A stretch of DNA of 57,763 bases from CAZMRW01 sp964568805. GTDB lineage: Bacteria > Pseudomonadota > Gammaproteobacteria > Methylococcales > Methylomonadaceae. The notes below the pieces were generated by a model. It was not told the DNA's origin and made no database searches. It worked only from the letters and a program-made list of their open reading frames with translations. Shown piece by piece: positions 7,941 to 14,103 of this stretch (positions are counted from its first letter, which is position 1; each line of letters starts with the position of its first letter). The translations under genes and the position numbers were made by a program. Location: assembly GCA_964568805.1 (NCBI GenBank), contig CAZMRW010000014.1, positions 1-57,763 on the forward strand. The letters run 5' to 3'.

Positions 7941-8183
7941 ATGAACGAAAAAGATTTTGATGAACTGTCTGGTCGCATAGAGGGCTTAGCCAACTTTGTT
8001 TTGAGCCTCACGGCTCAGCTTGAAATCAATGGTCATATCGACGGCCCTGAGTTTACCGGCGCAATTCATCGGTATGCGGCGGGCAGAACGATTCCTGGTC
8101 AGCCTGAGTGCGCGGCGGCAGCGCGTGTAATGCTGGCCGGGCTGGCGGACGAGCTGGATCGGATGCGCGCACGTCGCCAATGA
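7941..8183 (+). CDS. small rightward protein in early control block
   Basis: An 80-residue acidic helical protein (MNEKDFDELSGRIEGLANFV...) with a good GGGAGA ribosome-binding site seven bases before its ATG. Amino-acid composition and codon use look like a real protein. Its 3' half lies antisense to a weaker leftward frame at 8053-8247. Its pattern (G-H-IDG--F, then A-A--ML-GLADEL) resembles the rightward gene at 9892, so the two may be relatives. Function unknown. Confidence 0.62.
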   Translation: MNEKDFDELSGRIEGLANFVLSLTAQLEINGHIDGPEFTGAIHRYAAGRTIPGQPECAAAARVMLAGLADELDRMRARRQ

Positions 8184-8247
8184 GGGGGGCGTCGAAAGCC
8201 GCTCCAAATTCATTGTGGCGGCTGCCGGGGTGGTTTTGTTTGGGCAT
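8053..8247 (-). CDS. possible leftward small protein, antisense-overlapped
   Basis: A 64-residue frame (MPKQNHPGSRHNEFGAAFDA...) that follows the strong TAGGAGCCGCC-ATG start context used by other leftward genes of this block, where the stop of the antirepressor gene is part of the ribosome-binding site. The sequence is rich in P, R and A and does not look strongly protein-like. It overlaps the rightward gene at 7941 by 131 bases. It may be a real short protein or a start signal kept after gene loss. Confidence 0.3.
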   Translation of the reverse strand: MPKQNHPGSRHNEFGAAFDAPLIGDVRASDPARPPARPALHALPPRTQADQESFCPPHTDELRR

Positions 8248-8255
8248 GGCGGCTC

Positions 8256-8801
8256 CTAATGCAAACGGGCGGCGGCGCGTAAATCGATGCTGGCGGCTTC
8301 GATGCGCCGGCGCATTCTCCGGACATTGCTCGGGTGCCTGCCCTGCAGCGCGGCAATCTGGCCGGTGCGCAATCCGGCGCGATACTTATCCGCGGTATCC
8401 TGCCATTGCGGATGATTTTTAAAGAGCGCCTCGATCAACGCGTGGTGCTCGCCGGTCAGCTTGCCGAAAAAATGCTTGAACAGGACTTCGGTGCATTCGT
8501 CCTGATAGGCGATGACCAGCTCGCGGAGTTCGCGTTTGACTTTGGAAGCGGTGATGGAGAATAAAAAAGAGGGTAATACGAAAAGCGGCAAACAGATCAT
8601 TTCTTGTTGCCTGTTCAGGGTGTCACGCGTGGTGATACGCTGTACACGTCTCCCGAATCTGTCGGTCAATTTGGCGTGCTGGGATTTCCAGTCCAGACCC
8701 ATATTTTCGACGATCGGACGCATGACGACATAAGGCCGGCCGTCGTGCTCGATGGCGACCAGGGTTTGCCGGTGAAACGGGATTTGGGTGATGTGGGACA
8801 T
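8256..8801 (-). CDS. P22-type antirepressor N-terminal domain protein
   Basis: Residues ~5-110 match the P22 antirepressor N-terminal domain: IPFHRQTLVAIEHDGRPYV, MRPIVENMGLDWKSQHAKL, then LPLFVLPSFLFSITASKVK and YQDECTEVLFKHFFG. Such proteins bind and inactivate phage repressors. The C-terminal ~50 residues (NHPQWQDTADKYRAGLRTGQ..., ending with a basic helix) resemble the C-terminus of the Rha-like protein two genes upstream, suggesting a shared module. It is 181 residues, starting after TAGGAGCATACCC. Leftward operon with tight spacing. Confidence 0.82.
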   Translation of the reverse strand: MSHITQIPFHRQTLVAIEHDGRPYVVMRPIVENMGLDWKSQHAKLTDRFGRRVQRITTRDTLNRQQEMICLPLFVLPSFLFSITASKVKRELRELVIAYQDECTEVLFKHFFGKLTGEHHALIEALFKNHPQWQDTADKYRAGLRTGQIAALQGRHPSNVRRMRRRIEAASIDLRAAARLH

Positions 8802-8811
8802 GGGTATGCTC

Positions 8812-8916
8812 CTAAGCGGCTTTTTGTTGGTTGACAGGCATAACGTCGATGGCGCTGACTTCGTGCTGCCGGCCGGGTTTGAGTTGCACTTTCGTGCCTA
8901 TGGTGATTTCTGGCAT
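8812..8916 (-). CDS. 34-residue phage protein
   Basis: A short leftward frame (MPEITIGTKVQLKPGRQHEV, then SAIDVMPVNQQKAA) fills the gap before the antirepressor gene. It has an AAGGAA ribosome-binding site, and its TAG stop forms part of the next gene's ribosome-binding site, the same arrangement as its neighbours. The sequence looks like a small beta-strand-rich peptide. No function known. Confidence 0.5.
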   Translation of the reverse strand: MPEITIGTKVQLKPGRQHEVSAIDVMPVNQQKAA

Positions 8917-8951
8917 GGCGTATTCCTTAATTGAAAAGAAGAGAGAAAAAC

Positions 8952-9305
8952 ATGAACGAGCTGCTTCACGATTTCTTGTCCGGCAATAACATGACGGCGA
9001 TCGCCATGATCGTTATTGCCTGGCTGCAAATGTTCAGCAAACGCAAAGAGCCGGACGGCAAGCAGCCGGAATCGTCGGACAGCAGCAGTACCAGCAAATG
9101 GCCCATAATGCCGGCCAATGCCAGCAGGGAGCCCAGCAGGAACCGGCTTTTCGGCCTTATCGCCGTGCTGTTGTCGCAAGCCGGCGTCGCCTTGTACCTT
9201 TTTGGGCCGGACGCGCACGAGTCCTTGTCCAAGGGCGACGCGGCCGGTTTGCTGACCTCGTTCATGCTGTTTTTGTCGGGGTGTTCGTTGCTGCTGCGGG
9301 ACTGA
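8952..9305 (+). CDS. alternative rightward membrane protein, antisense
   Basis: A 117-residue frame (MNELLHDFLSGNNMTAIAMI...) with an AAGAGAGAA ribosome-binding site. It would have one N-terminal and two C-terminal hydrophobic segments (LFGLIAVLLSQAGVALYLFG; GLLTSFMLFLSGCSLLLRD). It lies almost wholly antisense to the leftward gene 8966-9313, in the register where third codon positions face each other, so GC at codon position 3 cannot separate the two. Operon context favours the leftward frame, but two other rightward genes in this block use similar start contexts. Confidence 0.35.
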   Translation: MNELLHDFLSGNNMTAIAMIVIAWLQMFSKRKEPDGKQPESSDSSSTSKWPIMPANASREPSRNRLFGLIAVLLSQAGVALYLFGPDAHESLSKGDAAGLLTSFMLFLSGCSLLLRD

Positions 9306-9313
9306 TCGGACAT
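8966..9313 (-). CDS. two-span membrane protein of control block
   Basis: A 115-residue protein with a polar N-terminal half and two hydrophobic helices near residues 60-80 (FLLGSLLALAGIMGHLLVLL) and 90-108 (LLNICSQAITIMAIAVMLL). Its start uses the TTAGGAGCCGCC-ATG context shared by adjacent leftward genes, with spacing identical to theirs, so this strand is the preferred reading. A nearly full-length rightward frame overlaps it. No family recognised; superinfection exclusion is a typical role for prophage membrane proteins but is not shown here. Confidence 0.5.
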   Translation of the reverse strand: MSDQSRSSNEHPDKNSMNEVSKPAASPLDKDSCASGPKRYKATPACDNSTAIRPKSRFLLGSLLALAGIMGHLLVLLLSDDSGCLPSGSLRLLNICSQAITIMAIAVMLLPDKKS

Positions 9314-9321
9314 GGCGGCTC

Positions 9322-9846
9322 CTAATTCAGCAAACCCGCTTGGCGCATGCGGCGTTTGTTGGCGGTGATGGTGCCCGGCGATTTGTGGCCGGTCAGGGTG
9401 CAGATGGCGCGGCGCGACAGGCAGGCATCGACGCCATCTAGGATGGTGATCCAATGCGGATGCGTATGCCGCAAGGCATTGGCTTCCCGTTCAAGTCTGA
9501 ATTTGAGCGCGGCTTCCATTTGATTGAAGGCGTTAATAAAATCCCAACGCCATTGAAAAGCCTTTTCGCCGGTAAAGGAATTGGCGACGAAGATAAAACC
9601 GTCGCGGGTCAAATGGAAAACAGGGCGCTTGAGTTTGGCGCCATTTTGGACGGAATAATCGATGTACAGCTCCGCAAAATTGCGGAGCTGTTCGGGTGTT
9701 TTGCATTGCGAAATGACTTTGCGAATAGCCCTTAAAACATCGTCATGACGTTTCTGAAAATGCTCGGCAATTTTGAGCGACGTGGTAAAGGTGTGGTCGT
9801 CTTTAATATCAACGAGCAGGGTTTCGGGAAAAAGATCGCGGTTCAT
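9322..9846 (-). CDS. Rha-family phage regulatory protein
   Basis: A 174-residue protein. Residues ~20-115 match the Rha domain: TSLKIAEHFQKRHDDVLRAI, later FHLTRDGFIFVANSFTGEKA and WDFINAFNQMEAALK. Rha proteins are phage regulators related to antirepressors. The C-terminal ~45 residues (HPHWITILDGVDACLSRRAI... then RRMRQAGLLN) look like a DNA-binding helical module shared with the antirepressor at 8256-8801. It sits in the leftward control operon below the Ner-like gene. A GGAG ribosome-binding site lies about seven bases before the start. Confidence 0.82.
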   Translation of the reverse strand: MNRDLFPETLLVDIKDDHTFTTSLKIAEHFQKRHDDVLRAIRKVISQCKTPEQLRNFAELYIDYSVQNGAKLKRPVFHLTRDGFIFVANSFTGEKAFQWRWDFINAFNQMEAALKFRLEREANALRHTHPHWITILDGVDACLSRRAICTLTGHKSPGTITANKRRMRQAGLLN

Positions 9847-9891
9847 AAAAGCTCCAGGTTAATAACGTTAAACACAAGAAAGGAAAGCAAC

Positions 9892-10215
9892 ATGAGCAGT
9901 GAAGACCCGCCGATGTTTGGTCCAGGTCCATTGACGCTGGAAAATGCCGAACAATGGCTTAACTGGCTGGAAAATATGGCTGTCCATGAGCGAGATGCCG
10001 GATATGCGACGCGTCTCGTCCAGTTGGCCCTGTTTGCCGAGCTGGTTAAAAAAGGCATCATCGACGGCGACCGGTTCATTGCCGATCTTGCGGCGGTGTC
10101 GCCACGGCTTGAGCATGAAGGCTATCGTCTGGCGCTGCGGCAAAGGCTTGACGATCTTGCTGAACAATTAGCTCTGCTAAGGCGCGCCGCATCCGAGCCC
10201 GGTCGCTCGCACTAA
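9892..10215 (+). CDS. helical rightward protein in control block
   Basis: A 107-residue helical protein (MSSEDPPMFGPGPLTLENAE...) with an AAAGGAAAG ribosome-binding site. Composition is convincing for a real protein, with amphipathic helices such as LVQLALFAELVKKGIIDGDR and RQRLDDLAEQLALLRRAA. It begins 45 bases from the divergent start of the Rha-like gene, so both may share a control region. Its 3' half is antisense to a leftward frame at 10076-10270. Weak similarity to the rightward protein at 7941 suggests a repeated gene type. Confidence 0.58.
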   Translation: MSSEDPPMFGPGPLTLENAEQWLNWLENMAVHERDAGYATRLVQLALFAELVKKGIIDGDRFIADLAAVSPRLEHEGYRLALRQRLDDLAEQLALLRRAASEPGRSH

Positions 10216-10270
10216 GGCCGGGATTCGGCGTATGGCTGCGCGGCAGCACTAAGGGCAATGATGAGTTCAT
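10076..10270 (-). CDS. possible leftward small protein, antisense-overlapped
   Basis: A 64-residue frame (MNSSLPLVLPRSHTPNPGLS, then ASDRARMRRALAELIVQQDR...) that begins with the same GGAGCCGCC-ATG context as neighbouring leftward genes. It contains one credible helix, then becomes A/Q-rich. It overlaps the rightward gene at 9892 by 140 bases. The start context argues for translation, while the overlap with a better-looking frame argues against it. Confidence 0.33.
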   Translation of the reverse strand: MNSSLPLVLPRSHTPNPGLSASDRARMRRALAELIVQQDRQAFAAAPDDSLHAQAVATPPQDRQ

Positions 10271-10278
10271 GGCGGCTC

Positions 10279-10494
10279 CTAAGCTTCTTCGCGGGGTTTC
10301 AGGATGAATTTCTTGGCGACAGCTTCGATCTCGCGCCAATATTTGGCTTGATCATCGGTTTCGATGAGCTTGGGCAATTGGATGACGTGCCCGCCTGTCG
10401 GCTTTTGCAGCATTTGCATCATCAGGCAATGCGCTGCTGTTGGGTTGGCGTCGCAGAAATCGGCAAAGAACTGTTTGGTTACGGTGGTTTTCAT
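10279..10494 (-). CDS. small leftward control-block protein
   Basis: A 71-residue protein (MKTTVTKQFFADFCDANPTA...) with helical termini and a middle loop (KPTGGHVIQLPKLIETDDQA). It starts nine bases past the stop of the Ner-like gene with a GGAG ribosome-binding site overlapping that stop. No family recognised. It is presumably co-expressed with the Ner-like regulator from the early promoter. Confidence 0.6.
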   Translation of the reverse strand: MKTTVTKQFFADFCDANPTAAHCLMMQMLQKPTGGHVIQLPKLIETDDQAKYWREIEAVAKKFILKPREEA

Positions 10495-10503
10495 GGGGGG
10501 CTC

Positions 10504-10704
10504 CTAAGCGGCTTGGGCTGAGTTGGCGCTAAGGGTCTTCAGGCCGAGCTTTTTGGCGATCTCGTGTCCCTTGCCGTAGCGGGCCTTGGATTGACCGTTG
10601 AGCACGCGGTACACGTCATTGCGGGTGTAGCCGTGCTTTTTGGCCCAATCGGTAAAGGTTTCGCCGCGTTGGGCGAAGATTTCTTTAACTTGTTCGGGGG
10701 TCAT
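10504..10704 (-). CDS. Ner-like / BcepMu gp16-family HTH protein
   Basis: A 66-residue DNA-binding protein matching the BcepMu gp16 family found in transposable phages: MTPEQVKEIFAQRGETFTDW, then AKKHGYTRNDVYRVLNGQSK and a tail ending KKLGLKTLSANSAQAA. It is the first gene of the leftward early operon and faces the CI-like repressor, the position held by Ner in Mu, where it lowers early and repressor transcription. I chose the ATG with the AAGAGGCG ribosome-binding site over a longer frame starting at 10746, which would overlap the promoter. Confidence 0.85.
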   Translation of the reverse strand: MTPEQVKEIFAQRGETFTDWAKKHGYTRNDVYRVLNGQSKARYGKGHEIAKKLGLKTLSANSAQAA

Positions 10705-10745
10705 AATTGCGCCTCTTGATGTAACTATAAAAAAACGATGATGCA

Positions 10746-10773
10746 ATTATAAACGAAACGTGTATATATTCAA
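10746..10773 (-). promoter_or_regulatory. leftward early promoter
   Basis: On the minus strand TTGAAT at 10773-10768 and a perfect TATAAT at 10751-10746 are spaced by 16 bases, about 40 bases upstream of the Ner-like gene. This is the only strong sigma70-like promoter seen in the control block. It lies in the 81-base gap between the divergent Ner-like and CI-like genes, where the repressor would be expected to bind. Short AT-rich inverted motifs in the gap (e.g. TGTATATATT) could be operators. Confidence 0.6.
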
Positions 10774-10785
10774 TAGAAAAAATAA

Positions 10786-11196
10786 ATGAATCGTGAATTA
10801 GTTTTTAACGACGTGATTGTACGTGCCAAGGAAGTATTTGGGTGTAAAACGGACAAGGATTTTGCTGATGTCATAGGAATAAAGCCGCAGACGCTGGGAA
10901 ACCGCAAAAAAACAGCGTCAATCCCATATGACGAGATAGTAGCGGCTGCGATTAAGCAAGCAGCCGATCTGCAATACATTCTGACCGGCATGCGCTCGAA
11001 TCGGGCCGCCGAACAACCCCCAGAATATTCCATGCTAAACAAACGGGAAGTAGCGCTGCTCGATAACTATCGGCATATCGCCGATGAGGAGGATAGGCGC
11101 TGTGTTGAACGCACGGTGCTACTAGCCGCCAAGGCGGCCGCCAATGAAAAGAAACAAGGAACGCCCTGGGACGGCATAGATCGGCGTAGGGCTTAG
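10786..11196 (+). CDS. CI-like prophage repressor
   Basis: A 136-residue protein whose first ~65 residues match the phage CI repressor HTH domain: VIVRAKEVFGCKTDKDFADV, IGIKPQTLGNRKKTASIPYD, EIVAAAIKQAADLQYILTG. The last ~60 residues are helical and basic (RREVALLD-type helix, then AAKAAANEKKQGTPWDGIDR). No peptidase domain is present, so SOS-type self-cleavage is not expected and inactivation by antirepressors in the block is plausible. It diverges from the Ner-like gene over an AT-rich operator gap. The ribosome-binding site is weak. Confidence 0.8.
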   Translation: MNRELVFNDVIVRAKEVFGCKTDKDFADVIGIKPQTLGNRKKTASIPYDEIVAAAIKQAADLQYILTGMRSNRAAEQPPEYSMLNKREVALLDNYRHIADEEDRRCVERTVLLAAKAAANEKKQGTPWDGIDRRRA

Positions 11197-11228
11197 CTCG
11201 TGAATCGAATCGGAAACTTGGAGTTGAT

Positions 11229-11693
11229 ATGAAAAAACTGATAATGTCGGTCATCTTCGCTCTCATGCTAGGTGCATGCGCCGCGACTTATAGCCCGCCC
11301 ATGACGCTTTCCCCCAGCAAAATCGAACGTATCACCAGGCCGAAGGCGGACCTGTTCCATGCCGCCGAGCGAGCGCTGGCGGCAGGCGGTTATCAAATCA
11401 CTTACGCCAGCGAAGCCTCGGGGACTATTTCGACCGCGCCGCGTGACCTGCGCCTGCATCCGGAAACCGCTGATTGCGGCACGACCATGGGCATCGATTA
11501 CTTACTCGACAATCGCACATCGACACGCGTTTCCTACGGCATCATTGTTCATGACGGTCGCATCGAAATTAAATCTATTGTGCAGGGCGAGTATCGTCCC
11601 GGCGAGGTATCGCAGGATATGACGCTGACGTGTGTTTCGCGCGGCCGGCTAGAATCGGAAATGTTGCAAAAGGTTAAATCCGAATTGCCGTAG
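11229..11693 (+). CDS. accessory lipoprotein carried by prophage
   Basis: A 154-residue secreted lipoprotein: signal peptide MKKLIMSVIFALMLGAC with lipobox LGAC and Cys17 as the lipid site. The mature part is mixed alpha/beta (HAAERALAAGGYQITYASEA; DGRIEIKSIVQGEY) with two more cysteines (near 83 and 134) that could pair. It lies 32 bases past the repressor gene on the same strand, so it may be expressed in lysogens, typical of a moron. It is followed directly by a host-type palindromic repeat. No family name assigned. Confidence 0.72.
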   Translation: MKKLIMSVIFALMLGACAATYSPPMTLSPSKIERITRPKADLFHAAERALAAGGYQITYASEASGTISTAPRDLRLHPETADCGTTMGIDYLLDNRTSTRVSYGIIVHDGRIEIKSIVQGEYRPGEVSQDMTLTCVSRGRLESEMLQKVKSELP

Positions 11694-11696
11694 CTC

Positions 11697-11731
11697 GTAG
11701 GTTGGGTTACGCTATCGCTAACCCAACCTAC
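11697..11731. repeat. palindromic repeat GTAGGTTGGGTTA
   Basis: Arms GTAGGTTGGGTTA and TAACCCAACCTAC (13 bp, perfect) flank a nine-base loop, starting four bases past the lipoprotein stop. A related copy occurs at 12168-12205. Repeats with this core are common in many gammaproteobacterial genomes as REP-type elements. It can also act as a transcript 3' hairpin. Confidence 0.75.
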
Positions 11732-11757
11732 AAAACTTACCTGTTTTTGGAGTCAAT

Positions 11758-12180
11758 ATGCTTGGTTTATCAGGTGATAATTCGAATCATGATGAAATTC
11801 GGGAATTATTGAAAACGGCCACCGTGCAGGCAAGAGAAAAAGAATACGACGCGGCAATTGCAAGTTTGACGCGGGCTTATGAATTAATGAAAAACTGTTC
11901 CACCGAGTGGGGCATTAAAGAATATTTCAGGGTAGCTCGCTACCATCATTTAGCTGGACGTTATGACGATGCAACGAATTGGTTGCAGCAACTTTATGAC
12001 AATGTCGATGCAAATGCAGATGCGCGTGAAATTTTGTATCAACAATGGGGATGGAGGCAGAAGGGAGGCTTCTCCAAGGTTTCTCAGGAAGCAAGAGAAA
12101 GCAGACGACATGTCATTTGTGATGAAATGGAGTTGTTCAAAAAGCGACAAGCCAAAATCGATAAACGTAGGTTGGGTTAG
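11758..12180 (+). CDS. TPR-like helical accessory protein
   Basis: A 140-residue cytoplasmic protein. Residues ~15-85 form paired helices with TPR-like spacing (KEYDAAIASLTRAYELMKNC; FRVARYHHLAGRYDDATNWL). A basic tail follows. The last four residues RRLG and the stop are encoded by a copy of the GTAGGTTGGGTTA repeat, so the original C-terminus has probably been replaced when the repeat inserted. It lies between two copies of that repeat, after the lipoprotein gene; the pair may be a small mobile cassette. Partner and function unknown. A TTTGGAG ribosome-binding site precedes the ATG. Confidence 0.65.
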   Translation: MLGLSGDNSNHDEIRELLKTATVQAREKEYDAAIASLTRAYELMKNCSTEWGIKEYFRVARYHHLAGRYDDATNWLQQLYDNVDANADAREILYQQWGWRQKGGFSKVSQEARESRRHVICDEMELFKKRQAKIDKRRLG

Positions 12181-12205
12181 TCGTGTAGGTTGGATTTACC
12201 CAACC
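12170..12205. terminator. hairpin/repeat between convergent genes
   Basis: GGTTGGGT at 12170-12177 pairs with ACCCAACC at 12198-12205, and an inner GGTTGG/CCAACC pair (12189-12205) offers an alternative stem followed by AAAAAA on the plus strand. It sits at the junction of the rightward TPR-like gene, whose stop it contains, and the leftward lysis operon end at 12213. It probably serves as a two-way transcript barrier built from the host-type repeat. Confidence 0.5.
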
Positions 12206-12212
12206 CAAAAAA

Positions 12213-12407
12213 CTATTCCTTGTCGCGCCGCTTCTGCCAATCGTCCCGGCATTCCGCGCCGCACCAGCGGATGTTCGGCGGCAGCGGGGCCTCGCAAAAC
12301 AAACACGCGCCGGCGGCGATGGCGTCGCCGGTGTCGCGCCCGGACTGCTGCAGGTGCGCCCGGTGCAAAATCTCATCGTGCTGCTGTAATTTGTCGATAT
12401 CGTCCAT
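12213..12407 (-). CDS. C4 zinc-finger phage protein
   Basis: A 64-residue protein with an N-terminal helix (MDDIDKLQQHDEILHRAHLQ) and a four-cysteine cluster, CLFC and WCGAEC, which looks like a DksA/TraR-type zinc finger. TraR-like phage proteins bind RNA polymerase or nucleic acid; that role is inferred. It is the last gene of the leftward lysis operon, 12 bases after the preceding gene, with a GAGGACAACG ribosome-binding site. Confidence 0.68.
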   Translation of the reverse strand: MDDIDKLQQHDEILHRAHLQQSGRDTGDAIAAGACLFCEAPLPPNIRWCGAECRDDWQKRRDKE

Positions 12408-12419
12408 TCGTTGTCCTCG

Positions 12420-12557
12420 TCAATTGGCCCGCCAATGCGGGTCCTCTTCCAGTTTCGCCCAGGTGTAATAAAACCACTGCATGACATAATCCCCGCGCGC
12501 GGCAGCGGCCTGGCACCTGGCGCGGAGATAATCGACTACGTGGGCGTTCATGATCAT
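12420..12557 (-). CDS. 45-residue lysis-operon protein
   Basis: A short protein (MIMNAHVVDYLRARCQAAAA, then RGDYVMQWFYYTWAKLEEDP). The start was chosen because the ATG overlaps the TGA of the upstream 50-residue gene (ATGA) and a GAGGGCAGG ribosome-binding site precedes it. It has an aromatic amphipathic helix (VMQWFYYTWAKLEE) but no clear membrane span. Function unknown. Confidence 0.55.
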   Translation of the reverse strand: MIMNAHVVDYLRARCQAAAARGDYVMQWFYYTWAKLEEDPHWRAN

Positions 12558-12706
12558 GCCTGCCCTCGCACCGGCACCCGGCCGCCCGGCCATACAACAA
12601 AAATCGTTACGCACGGCACCAGGTTAACGCACAGCCGGCGGTTGTACGGAGACCAATGCAGACCGGCCCAGCAGCTGCCCAGCCTGAATAAAATCCCCCA
12701 TTTCAT
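12554..12706 (-). CDS. 50-residue membrane protein of lysis operon
   Basis: A previously hidden frame (MKWGILFRLGSCWAGLHWSP..., C-terminus GGRVPVRGQA) that overlaps the stop of the gene before it (ATGA) and the start of the gene after it (ATGA). These exact four-base overlaps on both sides support it. The middle is hydrophobic with three cysteines (LCVNLVPCVTIFVVWPGG). It may be a membrane partner of the endolysin, but no family was recognised. Confidence 0.55.
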   Translation of the reverse strand: MKWGILFRLGSCWAGLHWSPYNRRLCVNLVPCVTIFVVWPGGRVPVRGQA

Positions 12707-12897
12707 AGCCGATACGCCTTCGGCGGCGGCTCGTCACCGGGCGCCAGGCCCAGCATGCGCCGCCAGACTTGGTTAAACCGGCGCGGGTCGGCGCTGACTG
12801 CGCGCCATTGGTCTTCCGTGCCGATCCGCCGTAAAAAATAAGTCCTGATTTTCACGTGCTGCCGTGCGGCGCGCGCCAGTTTGAACTGCCTATTCAC
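12703..12897 (-). CDS. basic lysis-operon protein with GTG start
   Basis: A 64-residue protein beginning at a GTG that overlaps the endolysin stop (GTGA) and ending over the next start (ATGA). It is strongly basic and helical (RQFKLARAARQHVKIRTYFL, RRFNQVWRRMLGLAPGDEPP). A longer frame upstream only shadows the endolysin gene. No family is assigned; a small nucleic-acid- or membrane-associated role is possible. Confidence 0.55.
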   Translation of the reverse strand: MNRQFKLARAARQHVKIRTYFLRRIGTEDQWRAVSADPRRFNQVWRRMLGLAPGDEPPPKAYRL

Positions 12898-13373
12898 GAA
12901 TCCTCGGCGCCGTAGCGCAAATTGGCGGCAATGCGCCCGGCCCAGCCCTTGCCGAACGTCGGCCAGCCGCTCAGCCGCCGCATGTAGTCCAGACGCTCGG
13001 TGCACAAACGCATGATCTGGTCGGACTCGCTCATCGCCTGCGCCGCCGCCAGCGACTTTGGCCCGAAGTGGCCGTCGTCGGCCACGCCCAGGGCGCGCTG
13101 ATAATAGCGGATGGCGGTGTCGATGCCGCTGTTGACCGCGAAATCGAACAGCTGGAAGGCGACTCCGTCGTGCAGGCCGCCGCCATTCAGCGGTCTCCAG
13201 AAGTCCGCGCGATAAATCGCCTTGGCCTCGTCGCGCGTGAGCGTGCGGATATCCAGGTAGGGATAGCTGCGCCTGGAAATGCCCCATTTTGTTTCACCGC
13301 CGGGGTCGCCGGGATGGTTGACGTAGCCGCCCTCGTGGCCGATGAGGCGGTCAAAGATCGAATCGAAATTCAT
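12894..13373 (-). CDS. GH108-type endolysin (muramidase)
   Basis: A 159-residue lysozyme of glycoside hydrolase family 108 that cuts the peptidoglycan glycan strand during lysis. The catalytic signature HEGGYVNHPGDPGGETKWGI lies at residues 13-32, with Glu14 as the acid. The C-terminal part (RYYQRALGVADDGHFGPKSL) matches the peptidoglycan-binding helices of the family. It has no signal peptide, so a holin or other route is needed for export. It starts inside the end of the upstream gene (ATGA). It is transcribed leftward, opposite to the head and tail genes. Confidence 0.92.
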   Translation of the reverse strand: MNFDSIFDRLIGHEGGYVNHPGDPGGETKWGISRRSYPYLDIRTLTRDEAKAIYRADFWRPLNGGGLHDGVAFQLFDFAVNSGIDTAIRYYQRALGVADDGHFGPKSLAAAQAMSESDQIMRLCTERLDYMRRLSGWPTFGKGWAGRIAANLRYGAEDS

Positions 13374-13969
13374 GTTGTCTCCGGTGCGCTGTCGCGCAGT
13401 TGTTTGAGTTGTTCGGTCAATTTGTCCACTTCGCCCTGCCAGTAATCGCCTCCCACTTGCTCCAGCATCATCCTGGCGTGCGCCAGGTCGCCGTTGATTT
13501 TCATCATCGCCTGCTGGTGTTGGTTTTGCTCGCGCCGGCGCTGGTCGATCGGGGTAGCGGCCGTGTCCAGCCAGCGCCGCTGCGTCAGCCAGCCTTGCGC
13601 CATGATCGGCGTCTGGCCCTCCGGCAGGGTAAGGCGGCGCCGGGCTTCGGTTTTCGCGGCGGCGAAAATGGCCTCGTAGTCGGCCTTGGGCAGCTCGCCC
13701 ATGTGCAGCCAGCGCGCGGCCGCGCCGTCCTTGCCCGTCTTATAGTCGAACGCCCGCCAGAACAGGTCGAAGGCCGCTTTCATCACCGGCGTCAGCCGGT
13801 CGTAGGCTTTCTCCGGTTCCCGCGGCCCGGTCTGCCTGGGCTCGCCGTAGCCCTTCTCGCTCAATCGCGTCCACAGTTTTTCCGCGTACTGAATCGACTT
13901 GTCCACATTCCATTGCAGCTCGGGCATGAACTGAATGCTGGCAGCCTGAATGAAATTTTTCTTGTGCAT
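13370..13969 (-). CDS. uncharacterised protein upstream of endolysin
   Basis: A 199-residue helical protein, first of the leftward lysis operon. It has an aromatic-rich middle (AFDLFWRAFDYKTGKDGAAA), a possible replicase-modulator-like patch (KADYEAIFAAAKTEARRRLT) and a C-terminal coiled coil (GEVDKLTEQLKQLRDSAPET). A GGAGG-like ribosome-binding site lies ahead of the ATG. The stop overlaps the endolysin start. No family recognised with certainty. The upstream gap to 14104 probably contains the divergent late promoters. Confidence 0.7.
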   Translation of the reverse strand: MHKKNFIQAASIQFMPELQWNVDKSIQYAEKLWTRLSEKGYGEPRQTGPREPEKAYDRLTPVMKAAFDLFWRAFDYKTGKDGAAARWLHMGELPKADYEAIFAAAKTEARRRLTLPEGQTPIMAQGWLTQRRWLDTAATPIDQRRREQNQHQQAMMKINGDLAHARMMLEQVGGDYWQGEVDKLTEQLKQLRDSAPETT

Positions 13970-14030
13970 TAGTGACGCCCTCCGGGTAGTTTCCTCCGGG
14001 CAGTATTGTCCTTTGATTAGCGCCCAAATG

Positions 14031-14049
14031 GTTTTAAAGGGCTTTAAAC
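14031..14049. promoter_or_regulatory. palindromic motif in divergent late region
   Basis: The 19-base motif GTTTTAAAGGGCTTTAAAC lies midway between the leftward lysis operon (start 13969) and the rightward late genes (start 14104). A near-identical motif, differing only in the central three bases, is found at 22336-22354 just before the protease/scaffold gene. This symmetry suggests a protein-binding or promoter element for late genes. No Mor/C-type activator gene was seen in the window. Confidence 0.4.
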
Positions 14050-14103
14050 CTGATCATCAAGCGGTTCGGGCATACTGCGCCCAACACACCAAAGGGGGTA
14101 TTG

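Noticed and set aside
10786..11196. Mor/C-type late activator
   Set aside because: The HTH protein here matches CI-like repressors, and no other gene shows a Mor-like C-terminal HTH, so no late activator can be named.
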